Shown: positions 1 to 9,354, counted from the stretch's first letter. The stretch is DNA of 64,000 nucleotides from Corallococcus macrosporus (GCF_017302985.1 NZ_JAFIMU010000004.1:186001-250000), one strand, 5' to 3'. Notes: generated by a model from the sequence alone, not told the origin. Numbers and translations: made by a program.

Positions 1-1618
1 ACTTCATCCGCCCCACCTCGCCGAGGAACGCTTCCGCCCGGCCCAGGGGCGCGTCGAAGCCCGCGCGCAGCGCCGCCACCAGCCACGCCACCAGCACCTC
101 CGAGTTGCGGCTGTCCGTGAGCGCGTACTTCGCGTCCAGCTCGCGGAAGACGCCCGGTGCCGTGTCCGCCGGCATGGACTCCAGGAAGAGCTGCCACTCG
201 GTGGGCGTCCAGTCCTTCGTGTCCTGCTGCGAAGGCACCTTGCCGCGCAGCTTCTCCAGCGCCTCCAGCCGCGCGGACGCAGGGCGGGGCGCGCTCTCCG
301 GCACGCCGGGCCGGTTGAGGTACGCGTCCGCGTCCACCTTCGCCAGCGCTCCGGGCAGCTCGGCTTCCGTGAAGCGGACGAACTCCTCCGTGGTGAGCGC
401 CTGGAAGCGGTACTTCGCCAGGTAGCGGCGCAGGAAGCCGTCGAAGGTGGGGCGGCCCACCGCGTCCTCCAGCGCGCGCAGGAGCAGGTAGCCCTTCTCG
501 TAGGGAATCTGGGAGAAGGCCTCGTCGGGGTCCACGCCGGACAGGTGCGTGCGCAGCGCGGTGAGCTGCGGGTGCGCGCGGAAGTGGTGCAGCGCCTCGT
601 CCAGCGAGCGGCGCCCCAGGGCCGCGTGCAGCGCCGCGACCTCCGGCCCCGCCAGCGCCTCCAGGATGCGGCGCTCGGCGAAGACGGTGAAGCCCTCGTT
701 GAGCCAGAAGTGCTCCGCGGACGCGTTCGTCACCAGGTTGCCCGTCCACGAGTGCGCCAGCTCATGCGCCACCACGTTCACCAGGCTCTTGTCGCCCGCG
801 ATGAGCGTGGGCGTGAGGAACGTCAGGCGCGGGTTCTCCATGCCGCCGTATGGGAACGACGGCGGCATGAGCAGCAGGTCGAAGCGCTCCCAGTCGTACG
901 GCCCGAAGAGGGACTCCGCGGCCTTGAGCATGTCGTCCACGCCCGCGAACTCGTCCGCCGCATCCTCAAGCGCCTCCGGCTCCGCCCACACGCGCGAGCG
1001 CGGCCCCAGCTCCTTCGACGTGAGGCTGCCCACCGCGAACGCCAGCAGGTACGGCGGCACCGGCTGCGGCATCTCGTAGTGCTCCTCCGCCTCCACGCCG
1101 TGCTCCTCGCGGCCCACGAAGGACGCCGCCATCACGGACTTGAGCTGCTTGGGCACGCGCAGGGACGCGCGGTAGCGGATGCGGATGCGCGGCGTGTCCT
1201 GCAGCGGCACCACGCTGCGCGCGTGGATGGCCTGGCACTGGCTGAACAGGAACGGCTGCTGTCCGCCCGCCGTCTGCGGCGGCGACAGCCACTGCAGCGC
1301 GCTGGCCTCCGGCGATGTCCGGTAGCGCACCGTGAGCTGCTTCACCCCCGCCGGCAGCTCAATCCGCAGCCGGCTCCCCAGGATGGGTTCGGGAGGGGAG
1401 AGGATGTAGGGCAAGGGGCGACCCTGGGCATCCACCACGCCCCGGATGTCCAGGTCGCGGGTGTCCAGGTCGAGGGGCCCCGCTGACGCCTCCTTGAGGG
1501 TCAGCGTGGCCTCCGCGTGCAGGCGGCGCGTCCGGAAATCGACGCGGGCCTTCCAGTCCAGCGTTTCGGTCTCAGGCTGCGTGCTGTCGTTGTACGAGTG
1601 CGGGTCGAGGCGAGCCAT
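1..1618 (-). CDS. M1 family zinc aminopeptidase (leukotriene-A4-hydrolase-like), C-terminus outside window
   Basis: Partial gene: the ATG is at 1618 and the frame stays open to the window edge, giving about 539 codons. M1 enzymes use one zinc ion to remove N-terminal residues from peptides. Reading the minus strand I see the exopeptidase motif PYGGMEN, the zinc motif HELAHSWTGNL, and the downstream LNEGFTVFAERR, whose Glu is the third zinc ligand. A later PYEKGY matches the leukotriene-A4-hydrolase branch. No signal peptide is visible, so it is probably cytoplasmic. It diverges from the fadN-type gene across about 130 bp. The family usually runs to about 600 residues, so little of the C-terminus is missing. 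Confidence 0.9.
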   Translation of the reverse strand, partial: MARLDPHSYNDSTQPETETLDWKARVDFRTRRLHAEATLTLKEASAGPLDLDTRDLDIRGVVDAQGRPLPYILSPPEPILGSRLRIELPAGVKQLTVRYRTSPEASALQWLSPPQTAGGQQPFLFSQCQAIHARSVVPLQDTPRIRIRYRASLRVPKQLKSVMAASFVGREEHGVEAEEHYEMPQPVPPYLLAFAVGSLTSKELGPRSRVWAEPEALEDAADEFAGVDDMLKAAESLFGPYDWERFDLLLMPPSFPYGGMENPRLTFLTPTLIAGDKSLVNVVAHELAHSWTGNLVTNASAEHFWLNEGFTVFAERRILEALAGPEVAALHAALGRRSLDEALHHFRAHPQLTALRTHLSGVDPDEAFSQIPYEKGYLLLRALEDAVGRPTFDGFLRRYLAKYRFQALTTEEFVRFTEAELPGALAKVDADAYLNRPGVPESAPRPASARLEALEKLRGKVPSQQDTKDWTPTEWQLFLESMPADTAPGVFRELDAKYALTDSRNSEVLVAWLVAALRAGFDAPLGRAEAFLGEVGRMK

Positions 1619-1680
1619 GGGGGGACGACTTGTAGTCGGGGAGCCGACCTCCTGGCGAGCACACCCGACGGCAATGCCGG

Positions 1681-1696
1681 TTGACTTCCGGGTCAA
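1681..1696. promoter_or_regulatory. Inverted repeat TTGAC-N6-GTCAA upstream of the beta-oxidation operon
   Basis: A perfect 5-bp inverted repeat with a 6-bp spacer lies about 50 bp before the fadN-type start, between divergent genes. It looks like a binding site for a dimeric repressor, such as the TetR- or GntR-type regulators that often control fatty-acid genes. The left arm could also serve as a -35 element, but the spacing to the nearest AT-rich hexamer (TACATT at 1702) is only 15 bp. This is a candidate only. Confidence 0.3.
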
Positions 1697-1747
1697 TCGC
1701 CTACATTTGTGCAGTCCCCTACTTCCTTTCAAGGGAGCGAATTTCCG

Positions 1748-4138
1748 ATGACGACCCGGATCCGAAAAGTGGCGGTGCTTGGCGCTGGCGTGATGGGCAG
1801 CGGCATCGCCGCGCATCTGGCCAACTCCGGCGTGCGCGCCCTGTTGCTGGACATCGTTCCGCCCAAGGCTGCTCCGGGCGAGGACACCGCTTCCAAGGCG
1901 TTCCGCAACAAGTTCGCCCAGGGCGCGCTGGCGAACCTGCGCAAGGCGAAGCCCAGCCCCATCGTGTCCGAGCAGGTGCTGGCGGCCATCGAAGTGGGCA
2001 ACCTGGAGGACGACCTCCAGCGGCTGGGCGAGTGCGATTGGATCATCGAGGTCGTGAAGGAGGACCTGGCCGTCAAGCAGGCCCTGTTCGCCAAGGTGGA
2101 GAAGCACGCCCGCAAGGACGCCATCATCTCCTCCAACACCTCCGGCCTCTCCATCGTGGGCATGACCGAAGGCCGCGGCGCGGAGTTCAAGAAGAACTTC
2201 CTCGTCACGCACTTCTTCAACCCCGTGCGCTACATGAAGCTGCTGGAGCTCGTGGCCGGCCAGGAGACGAACCCGGAGGTCGTGAAGACCGTCCACAAGT
2301 TCGGTGAAGAGGTCCTGGGCAAGGGCATCGTCTACGGCAAGGACACCACCAACTTCATCGCGAACCGCATTGGCGTGTACGGGATGATGCGGACCATCTC
2401 CGAGATGCAGAAGACGGAGATGACCATCGAAGAGGTGGACAAGATCTTTGGCCCGGCCATGGGCCGTCCCAAGTCCGCCGTCTTCCGCACCGCGGACATC
2501 GTGGGCCTGGACACGTTCACCCACGTGGCGAAGAACTGTTACGACACGCTGACCCACGACGAGGAGCGCAGCGTCTTCGCCGCCCCCGACTTCCTCCAGA
2601 AGATGGTGGAGAAGGGGATGCTGGGCGACAAGACGGGCGGCGGCTTCTACAAGAAGGACAAGTCCGCGGGCGGCAAGGACATCCTCGCGCTGGACCTGAA
2701 GACGCTGGAGTACCGGCCGCAGGCGAAGGTGCGCTTCGACTCGCTGGGCGCCGCGAAGGACATCGAGAACGTCAAGGAGCGCGTGGCGTCCGTGATGAAC
2801 GCGGACGACAAGGCCGGCAAGTTCGCCGAGCGCGTCACCCTGGACGTGCTGGCGTACTCCAGCCGCCGCATCCCGGAGATCGCGGACGACCTGGTCAACG
2901 TGGACCGCGGCGTGCGCTGGGGCTTCGGCTGGGACCTGGGCCCCTTCGAGGTCTGGGACGCCTACGGTGTCCAGAAGGGCGTGGAGCGCATGAAGGCGCT
3001 GGGCCTCAAGCCCGCCGCCTGGGTGGAGGAGATGCTAGCCAAGGGCCGCACGTCCTTCTACGGCGTGCAGGACGGCCGCGACACCTACTGGGACATCCCG
3101 TCCAAGTCCGTGAAGCCCGTCGTTGAGAACGCGCGCACGTCCCGCGTGGAGTACCTCAAGCGCGGCAACAAGAAGATCACCGGCAACGACAGCGCGTCGC
3201 TGTGGGACATGGGCGACGGTGTCACGCTCTTGGAGTTCCACTCCAAGATGAACTCCATCGACGATGACATCATCGCGATGATGAACACCGCGCTGGATGA
3301 GACGGAGAAGAACTTCAAGGGCCTCGTCATCGGCAACGACGGGTCCAACTTCTCCGCGGGCGCGAACATCATGGCCATGCTGATGGCGGCCAAGAGCGAG
3401 GACTTCGACTCCATCCGCAAGATGGCGTCCGCGTTCCAGCAGGCCAACCAGCGCATGCGCTACAGCCCCGTGCCCGTCGTGACGGCGCCCTTCAACCTCA
3501 CGCTGGGCGGCGGCGCGGAGGTCACCATGGGTGGCAACGCGGTGCAGGCCAGCGCGGAGCTGTACATGGGCCTCGTGGAAGTGGGCGTGGGCCTCATCCC
3601 GGGCGGCGGCGGCACCATGATGCTGCTGCGCAACGTGTTCGGCGCGTACGCGGCGGACAAGGACTTCGACGCGCTGCCCTTCCTCAAGAAGGTGTTCCTC
3701 GCCATCGGCACCGCGAAGGTGGCGACGAGCGCGGAGGAGGCCCGCGAGTTCGGCTTCCTGTCGCAGCAGGACGGCATCACGGGCAACCGCGACTTCCTGC
3801 TGTCGGACGCGAAGTCGCGCGTGCTGGGCCTGGCGAACGGCGGCTTCCGCCCGCCGCGTCCCACGCGCTTCCGGCTGCCGGGCCCGAACGGCGCGGCCAC
3901 CATCGACATGATGCTGTACGACATGCAGCTCAACAATCAGATCAGCGCCCACGACCGGAAGATCGCCCAGAAGCTGGCGCGCGTGCTGTCCGGTGGTGAC
4001 ACCAGCCCGTCCGTGCTGGTGACCGAGGACAAGCTGCTGGAGCTGGAGATGGAAGCGTTCCTGAGCCTCATCGGCGAGGAGAAGACCCAGGACCGCATGA
4101 TGTTCATGCTCGAGAAGGGCAAGCCGCTGCGCAACTAG
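1748..4138 (+). CDS. fadN: 3-hydroxyacyl-CoA dehydrogenase / enoyl-CoA hydratase fusion (FadN type)
   Basis: Bifunctional beta-oxidation enzyme of 796 residues that hydrates enoyl-CoA and oxidises 3-hydroxyacyl-CoA with NAD. The start is the ATG at 1748, with AAGGGAG at 1731-1737. The N-terminus holds the Rossmann motif VLGAGVMGSGIAAHL, followed by SSNTSGLS and HFFNPVRYMKL, typical of the dehydrogenase domain. The C-terminal third carries crotonase motifs, including NFSAGANI and a Gly-rich GLIPGGGG. Dehydrogenase first and hydratase last is the order of Bacillus FadN, the reverse of E. coli FadB. The thiolase follows after 81 bp, so the two probably form one operon. Confidence 0.92.
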   Translation: MTTRIRKVAVLGAGVMGSGIAAHLANSGVRALLLDIVPPKAAPGEDTASKAFRNKFAQGALANLRKAKPSPIVSEQVLAAIEVGNLEDDLQRLGECDWIIEVVKEDLAVKQALFAKVEKHARKDAIISSNTSGLSIVGMTEGRGAEFKKNFLVTHFFNPVRYMKLLELVAGQETNPEVVKTVHKFGEEVLGKGIVYGKDTTNFIANRIGVYGMMRTISEMQKTEMTIEEVDKIFGPAMGRPKSAVFRTADIVGLDTFTHVAKNCYDTLTHDEERSVFAAPDFLQKMVEKGMLGDKTGGGFYKKDKSAGGKDILALDLKTLEYRPQAKVRFDSLGAAKDIENVKERVASVMNADDKAGKFAERVTLDVLAYSSRRIPEIADDLVNVDRGVRWGFGWDLGPFEVWDAYGVQKGVERMKALGLKPAAWVEEMLAKGRTSFYGVQDGRDTYWDIPSKSVKPVVENARTSRVEYLKRGNKKITGNDSASLWDMGDGVTLLEFHSKMNSIDDDIIAMMNTALDETEKNFKGLVIGNDGSNFSAGANIMAMLMAAKSEDFDSIRKMASAFQQANQRMRYSPVPVVTAPFNLTLGGGAEVTMGGNAVQASAELYMGLVEVGVGLIPGGGGTMMLLRNVFGAYAADKDFDALPFLKKVFLAIGTAKVATSAEEAREFGFLSQQDGITGNRDFLLSDAKSRVLGLANGGFRPPRPTRFRLPGPNGAATIDMMLYDMQLNNQISAHDRKIAQKLARVLSGGDTSPSVLVTEDKLLELEMEAFLSLIGEEKTQDRMMFMLEKGKPLRN

Positions 4139-4219
4139 CGCGAGGCGTTTACCCAATGGTTTTCCAGACGCGAATTCCGAAGCACGCCCGGACGCTGTCC
4201 GGGCAGGGAGACATCTAAA

Positions 4220-5392
4220 ATGTCCGGTCGAGTCGTGATTGCCAGCGCGGTGCGCACCCCCTTCACCCGCGCCCACAAGGGAGAGTTCAAGGACACGCGG
4301 CCGGATACGCTCGCGGCCCTTGCCATCAAGGAGGCCGTCGCCCAGGTCCCCGGCCTGAAGCCGACGGACGTGGAGGACGTCATCCTGGGCTGTGCCATGC
4401 CGGAGGCCGAGCAGGGCATGAACGTGGCCCGCAACGCGAGCCTGCTCGCGGGGCTGCCGGACACCGTTCCGGGCATGACCATCAACCGCTTCTGTTCCTC
4501 GGGCGTGCAGTCCGTGGCGCAGGCGGCGCAGGGCATCAAGTCCGGCATGCTCCAGGTCGCCATCGCGGGCGGCACGGAGTCCATGACGATGGTGCCCATG
4601 GGTGGCAACAAGGTCTCCGCCAACCCGGAAATCATGGAGAAGATCCCGGAGGTCTACACCTCCATGGGCGCCACGGCGGAGAACATCGCCACGCGCTACA
4701 GCGTCACGCGTGAGGACGCGGACAAGTTCGCGGCGGAGTCCCAGCGCCGCGCGGCCACCGCGCGCGAGCAGGGGAAGTTCAAGGAGGAGATCTTCCCCGT
4801 CACCACGACGATGTTCGACGAGGACGGTTCCAAGAAGGAAGTCACCGTCACCGTGGACACCATCCTGCGCCCGGAGACGACGGTGGAGGGCCTGGCCAAG
4901 CTGCGCCCGGCCTTCAACGCCAAGGGCGTGGTGACGGCGGGCAACGCGTCGCCGCTGACGGACGGCGCGGCGGCCGCGGTGGTGATGAGCGAGGAGAAGG
5001 CGAAGGAGCTCAACGTCAAGCCGCTGGGCTACTTCGTGGACTACGTGGTCGCCGGCGTGCCGCCGGAGGTCATGGGCATTGGCCCCGTGCCCGCCATCCG
5101 CAAGCTGCTGGAGCGCAACAAGCTGAAGATTGAGGACATCAGCGTGTTCGAGCTCAACGAGGCCTTCGCGGCGCAGGCGCTGCACTGCATCCGCGAGCTG
5201 GGCATCCCGCTGGACAAGGTGAACCCGAACGGCGGCGCCATCGCCCTGGGCCACCCGCTGGGCGTGTCCGGTGCGCGCATGGTGGCCACCATCCTGCGCG
5301 AGCTGAAGCGCCGGGACGGCCGCTACGGCGTGGTGAGCATGTGCATCGGCGGCGGCATGGGTGCCGCGGCGCTGGTGGAGCTGGCGAAGTAG
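4220..5392 (+). CDS. fadA: Acetyl-CoA acyltransferase (thiolase)
   Basis: Thiolase of 390 residues, the usual length. It catalyses the last step of beta-oxidation, cleaving 3-ketoacyl-CoA with CoA. The nucleophilic Cys lies in NRFCSSGVQS (about residue 92), the active-site His in GGAIALGHPLGVSGARM, and the second Cys in the C-terminal CIGGGMGAAAL. GGGAGACAT precedes the ATG. It lies directly downstream of the FadN-type gene, completing hydratase, dehydrogenase and thiolase functions. A strong hairpin follows the stop codon. Confidence 0.95.
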   Translation: MSGRVVIASAVRTPFTRAHKGEFKDTRPDTLAALAIKEAVAQVPGLKPTDVEDVILGCAMPEAEQGMNVARNASLLAGLPDTVPGMTINRFCSSGVQSVAQAAQGIKSGMLQVAIAGGTESMTMVPMGGNKVSANPEIMEKIPEVYTSMGATAENIATRYSVTREDADKFAAESQRRAATAREQGKFKEEIFPVTTTMFDEDGSKKEVTVTVDTILRPETTVEGLAKLRPAFNAKGVVTAGNASPLTDGAAAAVVMSEEKAKELNVKPLGYFVDYVVAGVPPEVMGIGPVPAIRKLLERNKLKIEDISVFELNEAFAAQALHCIRELGIPLDKVNPNGGAIALGHPLGVSGARMVATILRELKRRDGRYGVVSMCIGGGMGAAALVELAK

Positions 5393-5403
5393 TCCGCTTT
5401 CCG

Positions 5404-5438
5404 CTTCGCGCCCCCTGTCACACGAAGGGGGCGCGAAG
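5404..5438. terminator. Bidirectional terminator hairpin between fadA and the MutS-like gene
   Basis: A 13-bp perfect stem (5404-5416 with 5426-5438, CTTCGCGCCCCCT and its complement) encloses a 9-nt loop. It sits in the 54-bp gap between two convergent genes, so it can serve both. There is no long U tract, as is common in such GC-rich genomes. Confidence 0.75.
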
Positions 5439-5446
5439 GGGATGAG

Positions 5447-7285
5447 TCAGGAGGCCGGGGCGTCCGGGTCGTTCACCGGGACGCCCGCCAGGCGCAGCAC
5501 CCGCAGCGCGTTGGTGGTGTCCACCACCCCCTGCCGGAGCCGGTAGTCGAACACCATCTTCCCGTCCTCCAGGTGGTCGCGGAAGTGGACGTTCACCACG
5601 TGCGAGCCCGGCTCGTCCGCCAGCACCGCCAATGACAAATCATGCGTCGTCACCGCGCCACACGCGCCGGAGGCGAGCAGCAGCCGCAGTACCTCACGCG
5701 AGGCAATCTGGCGCTCGCGGGTGTTGGTGCCCAGCAGGATTTCGTCCAGCAGGAAGAGGGCCTGGCCCTTCGCGGCCGCCGCCGCGTCCAGCACCGTCTT
5801 CAGCCGCAGCACCTCCGCGTGGAAGTACGACACGCCGCGCTCCAGCGAGTCCTTCACGCGCATGCTGGTGAGCACCTGCACCGGGGACAGCCGGAACGCC
5901 GCCGCGCACACCGGCGCGCCCGCCAGCGCCAGCACCACGTTGGCGCCCAGCGCGCGCATCAGCGTCGTCTTGCCGCTCATGTTGGAGCCCGTGATCAGCA
6001 GCGCATGGCGCGGGCCGGGCAGGGACACGTCGTTGGGCACGGGCGCGTCCAGGAGCGGGTGGCCCAGCGCGGTGGCCATCACGCTCGGGCCCTGGGCCTC
6101 CAGCTGGGGCCAGGTGAACGCGGGACGGTCATGCGCGAGCCCTCCCAGGCAGCAGAGGGCCTCCAATTCCGCGAGCCCCTCGAACCACTGGCGCACGTCC
6201 CGGCCGTGGGCGGCGCGCCAGCCCTCCAGCGCGAAGAGGGCGTGGATGTCCCAGAGCGTGAGCCAGTGCACCAGGGCGTGGAACTGGTGACGCTTGAACT
6301 CGATGAGCGAGTACAGCCGGCTGAAGCGCCGGAACAGCGCGGACACCGGAGGGCCGCCTTCCGCCCGCAGGCCGGCCTGGAGCTGCTTCAGGCGCGGGTG
6401 CTCGAAGGTCTGCCCCTCCACGCGCTCGAAGAGGGACGCGTAGCGCACGAAGCCGCGCTCGCCCTGTTCCACGGCGTCGTCCATCCGCTTCAGCGTGCGC
6501 CGCGTGGCCACCGCGATGCCCAACTGCGCGAACAACCCCAGCCACACGAGGCTGTCTGGAATCACGCCCACCGTGCCCAGGATGAAGAGCGCGAGCGTCA
6601 CCGGGGGCAGCAGCACCGCCAGCGGGCGCGACCAGCGGATGGCGTCCAGCGACGGGCCGGCCTCCGCCCACTGGATGAACAGGGCGGGGTCCGCCTTGTC
6701 CTTCGCCACCACGCGGGCGTCCGCGCAGAGGTCCTGGCGGAAGTCCACGCGCGGGGCCAGCTCGCGCGCGGCGCCCTGCCGGGTCACCACCGTCTGCGCG
6801 TCCGCGGGCGCGGACAGCCACGCCGCCAGCCGCTCCTCGCCCGCGCGCGTCGCTGTTTCATTGATGAGCTGGAAGAGGCTGCCCTGGCCAAAGACATCCA
6901 GGTCCGTGGCGTACAGGTGGTTGGGGGAGAGGAAGCGCTCACCCTTGTCGGTGAAGGCGTGCCAGCCACCCTCCAGCCGCGCCAGGCCGCGCTCGTTGAG
7001 CAGGACGAAGAGGCGCGCGCGCTGCTCCTTGAGGAACACCTGGTGGTGCAGCACCGCCAGCAGGCCGTAGACGGCGAGCGCGCCCGCCGCCGCCCACCAC
7101 CAGGGCTTGGGCAGCCGGCCCATCAGCGTCAGCGCCGCGATGACGAGCGCCACGACGAAGGCCACGGTGCGCAGGTTGGCGTACCTCGCGCTGACGCGGT
7201 CCAGTGCCGTCAGGTCCGCCTGGGCGGCGGCGCGTCGGTCGGTGTACGTGCGATGGGGGCTCGGGGACTCGTTGGGGACGGGCAC
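5447..7285 (-). CDS. MutS-like ATPase with N-terminal membrane segments
   Basis: About 612 residues from a GTG at 7285. An in-frame TTG at 7333 is possible, but the extra segment is Cys/Arg-rich and looks non-coding. The C-terminal third is a MutS domain V ATPase: Walker A TGSNMSGKTT, Walker B ALFLLDEIL followed by GTNTRER, and a late THD motif. The mismatch-recognition domain I of MutS and the Smr domain of MutS2 are absent. Two hydrophobic stretches near the N-terminus (roughly residues 35-85) and another pair near residues 205-250 look like membrane spans. Its role in repair is unproven; membrane attachment would be odd for a mismatch-repair protein. Confidence 0.8.
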   Translation of the reverse strand: MPVPNESPSPHRTYTDRRAAAQADLTALDRVSARYANLRTVAFVVALVIAALTLMGRLPKPWWWAAAGALAVYGLLAVLHHQVFLKEQRARLFVLLNERGLARLEGGWHAFTDKGERFLSPNHLYATDLDVFGQGSLFQLINETATRAGEERLAAWLSAPADAQTVVTRQGAARELAPRVDFRQDLCADARVVAKDKADPALFIQWAEAGPSLDAIRWSRPLAVLLPPVTLALFILGTVGVIPDSLVWLGLFAQLGIAVATRRTLKRMDDAVEQGERGFVRYASLFERVEGQTFEHPRLKQLQAGLRAEGGPPVSALFRRFSRLYSLIEFKRHQFHALVHWLTLWDIHALFALEGWRAAHGRDVRQWFEGLAELEALCCLGGLAHDRPAFTWPQLEAQGPSVMATALGHPLLDAPVPNDVSLPGPRHALLITGSNMSGKTTLMRALGANVVLALAGAPVCAAAFRLSPVQVLTSMRVKDSLERGVSYFHAEVLRLKTVLDAAAAAKGQALFLLDEILLGTNTRERQIASREVLRLLLASGACGAVTTHDLSLAVLADEPGSHVVNVHFRDHLEDGKMVFDYRLRQGVVDTTNALRVLRLAGVPVNDPDAPAS

Positions 7286-7451
7286 GATGGCCGCGCATGC
7301 TGTGCGGTGGCACCTCCGAGGGCAAGCGCGCAACGCGCTCCGTCACGCTTCGCGGACACCCGGCGTTGACTTCCCGTGGGCCCCCGGGATTTGAATGTGA
7401 CGCGTGAGGGGCGGTCGGGCCGGCCGTGCCTCGCGGAGGGGGTTCCACCCC

Positions 7452-8348
7452 ATGTCGTTCCCCAAGGTCGTACTGGGCGGAGGGCTCCTCGCGGGCCTGC
7501 TCGCCGCGCCTCCCGCCGAAGCGCGCTTCGGCAAGCGCTCGGACTCCCACGAAACGTCGAAGCCCGTCCACAAGGCGTCCGCCATTGGCTCGGACGATGA
7601 CGGCGATTCGAAGAACGAGGACGAGAACCAGAACCGCTCATCGAAGACGACGACCGTGTCCTCGACGGATGACTGCTGCAGCGCCAGCGTGTCCGACGAC
7701 GCCGCCGGCCTCATCCTGGGGGTCGTCTTCGAGCTGCTGTTTCGTGGAGTGGGGGAGGCCATCGCCGCCACGGGCACCCACCACGGTCACGACATCGATG
7801 CTCCGGACGCGGCCCCCCAGCGCAACTCCCTGCGGCACGCCGTGCCGTTCTCCTTCCGCGCGGGCGTGCTGGCGTCGTCCATCGAGGGTGGCCTGGGCCT
7901 GGACTTCAACATCGGCTGGGACGTGGAGCGCTTCGGCGCGGACCTGCGGATGTCGCGGCTCATCGGCACGCGAGAGGCCTCGACGTACCTCGACACACGC
8001 AACCTCGGAGCGATGCACGTGACGTACTCCCCCCTCGTCCGGGAGGACCTGCGGCTGCGCGTGGAGGCGGGCGTCTCCCTGCTGGACCTCCCCGGGCGCC
8101 TCTACGTGGGCCCCAGCGCGGGCGTGTCCGTGGAGGCGTGCGTCCTGGGCCCCCTGGACGTGGAGGCGCGCCTGCAGTTGACGCCCGGGCCCTACCAGCA
8201 GGCGGACGGGCACGCGGGCCTGGCGCTGCACCTGGGCAGCCTCATGCTGCGGGGCGGGGTGCGCTACCTCAACATGGATTCCGAGGTGGCCCCGCTGGGA
8301 CTGGCCCTTGGCTTCTCCCCCGAGTTCGGCATGGGCTTCACGTTCTGA
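7452..8348 (+). CDS. Secreted or outer-membrane protein of unknown function
   Basis: 298 residues from the ATG at 7452. An earlier in-frame ATG at 7404 would add an Arg/Gly-rich tail in front of an obvious signal peptide. Residues 1-25 form that signal (MSFPKVVLGGGLLAGLL, then an Ala-rich cleavage region). An Asp/Asn/Ser-rich linker follows, then a short hydrophobic patch. The last 170 residues alternate polar and hydrophobic positions like beta strands and end in Phe, as in outer-membrane barrels. I recognise no named family. It is transcribed toward mrpC. Confidence 0.75.
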   Translation: MSFPKVVLGGGLLAGLLAAPPAEARFGKRSDSHETSKPVHKASAIGSDDDGDSKNEDENQNRSSKTTTVSSTDDCCSASVSDDAAGLILGVVFELLFRGVGEAIAATGTHHGHDIDAPDAAPQRNSLRHAVPFSFRAGVLASSIEGGLGLDFNIGWDVERFGADLRMSRLIGTREASTYLDTRNLGAMHVTYSPLVREDLRLRVEAGVSLLDLPGRLYVGPSAGVSVEACVLGPLDVEARLQLTPGPYQQADGHAGLALHLGSLMLRGGVRYLNMDSEVAPLGLALGFSPEFGMGFTF

Positions 8349-8435
8349 AAAACACCACGGGCCCGGCCGCGGATGCGGTCGAGCCCGTTGGACGTCACGG
8401 TCCCCCTCGCGGGGAACGCGTGGCCTGCTTTTCGC

Positions 8436-9182
8436 CTACTTCTCCTTGGAGGCCAGCTTGCGCAGGGCCTTCTGGTCACGCACGCAGAGGATGCGGCCGA
8501 CGTTGCCGAGCACGCCCTCGCGCTTCATCTCGTTGATGAGCGTGGACACGAAGGAGCGCGAGGCGCCCACCAGGTCCGCCAGGTCCTGCTGGGTGATGCC
8601 GCGCAGGTCCGTCTCACCGCCGTGCGGGCAGCGCTCGCCGTGCGCCTCCACCAGCGTCAGGAGGGTGTCCGCCAGACGGGCCGGGACTTCCTTGAAGGTC
8701 AGGCCCAGCACGCGCTTGCGCAGCGAGCGCACGCGGTCCGCGTAGGCGCGCACCACGTCCACCGCCAGGGCCGGACGGGCCTCCAACTGGGCGCGGAAGT
8801 CACGGCCCTCGATGCTCCACACCTCGGCCTCGCCCGCCGCCACGGCCATCTCCTCGATGGGCGTGCCCTCGGGGCGGAACAGCTCGCCGAACAGGTCGCC
8901 CGGGCGCAGGATGGACACCACCGAGCGGGTGCTGTTCTTGCCAATGCGCATCAGGCGCACGCGGCCGGACTTCAGCAGGTACACGCGGTCCGACGTGTCG
9001 CCGGGGCGGTAGATGGTGGAGTTGTGCGGGAAGGACTCGACCTTGAAGTAGCCCTTGAAGTCGATCGCTTCCTGGCCAGGGACCAGCTTGTTCGCGGTCA
9101 CCATCATGCCGGACGACGTCGCCTGCAGGGGCGCCACGACGTTGGAACCGATGGGGCCGAGGGGGCGGTTGAAGCCGTGCAT
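8436..9182 (-). CDS. mrpC: MrpC, CRP/FNR-family developmental transcription factor
   Basis: 248 residues from the ATG at 9182, with AGGAG six bases upstream. Residues about 40-150 form a cyclic-nucleotide-binding-like beta barrel (YLLKSGRVRL, PGDLFGELF). The C-terminus is a Crp-type winged helix (DLADLVGASRSFVSTLINEM). The sequence, including the MHGFNRPLGPIGSNVV start, matches what I remember of M. xanthus MrpC, which activates fruA and other developmental genes, is inhibited by Pkn14 phosphorylation, and represses its own gene. It follows mrpB in the same orientation but with its own 265-bp control region. Confidence 0.93.
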   Translation of the reverse strand: MHGFNRPLGPIGSNVVAPLQATSSGMMVTANKLVPGQEAIDFKGYFKVESFPHNSTIYRPGDTSDRVYLLKSGRVRLMRIGKNSTRSVVSILRPGDLFGELFRPEGTPIEEMAVAAGEAEVWSIEGRDFRAQLEARPALAVDVVRAYADRVRSLRKRVLGLTFKEVPARLADTLLTLVEAHGERCPHGGETDLRGITQQDLADLVGASRSFVSTLINEMKREGVLGNVGRILCVRDQKALRKLASKEK

Positions 9183-9256
9183 GGGAGTCTCCTGGAAAGA
9201 CGGAAGGGGATGGGGAAGGTTGGTCGCTGCTGCTGCTGCGGACGGACCTTGCCCTT

Positions 9257-9272
9257 TCCAAGAGGCGTGCCA
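9257..9272 (-). promoter_or_regulatory. Candidate sigma-54 promoter of mrpC
   Basis: On the minus strand, TGGCACG (9272-9266) is followed at the right distance by TTGGA (9261-9257). The -24 GG and the second G of the -12 GG doublet have the required 10-base gap; the -12 element has GG instead of the canonical GC. The predicted start lies near 9247, about 65 bases before the MrpC codon. In M. xanthus, mrpC is known to need the sigma-54 activator MrpB, which supports this assignment. Confidence 0.6.
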
Positions 9273-9354
9273 CGGGCACTTGAAGTATTCCCAGGGGAAC
9301 AGTTCGAGGAATGCCGGGTACTTAGCGCTACAGCCCGGCTCCGTCCCCCCAACT

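Noticed and set aside
3035-5254. 739-codon open frame on the minus strand
   Set aside because: Antisense to fadN and fadA, with no start signal or family motif.
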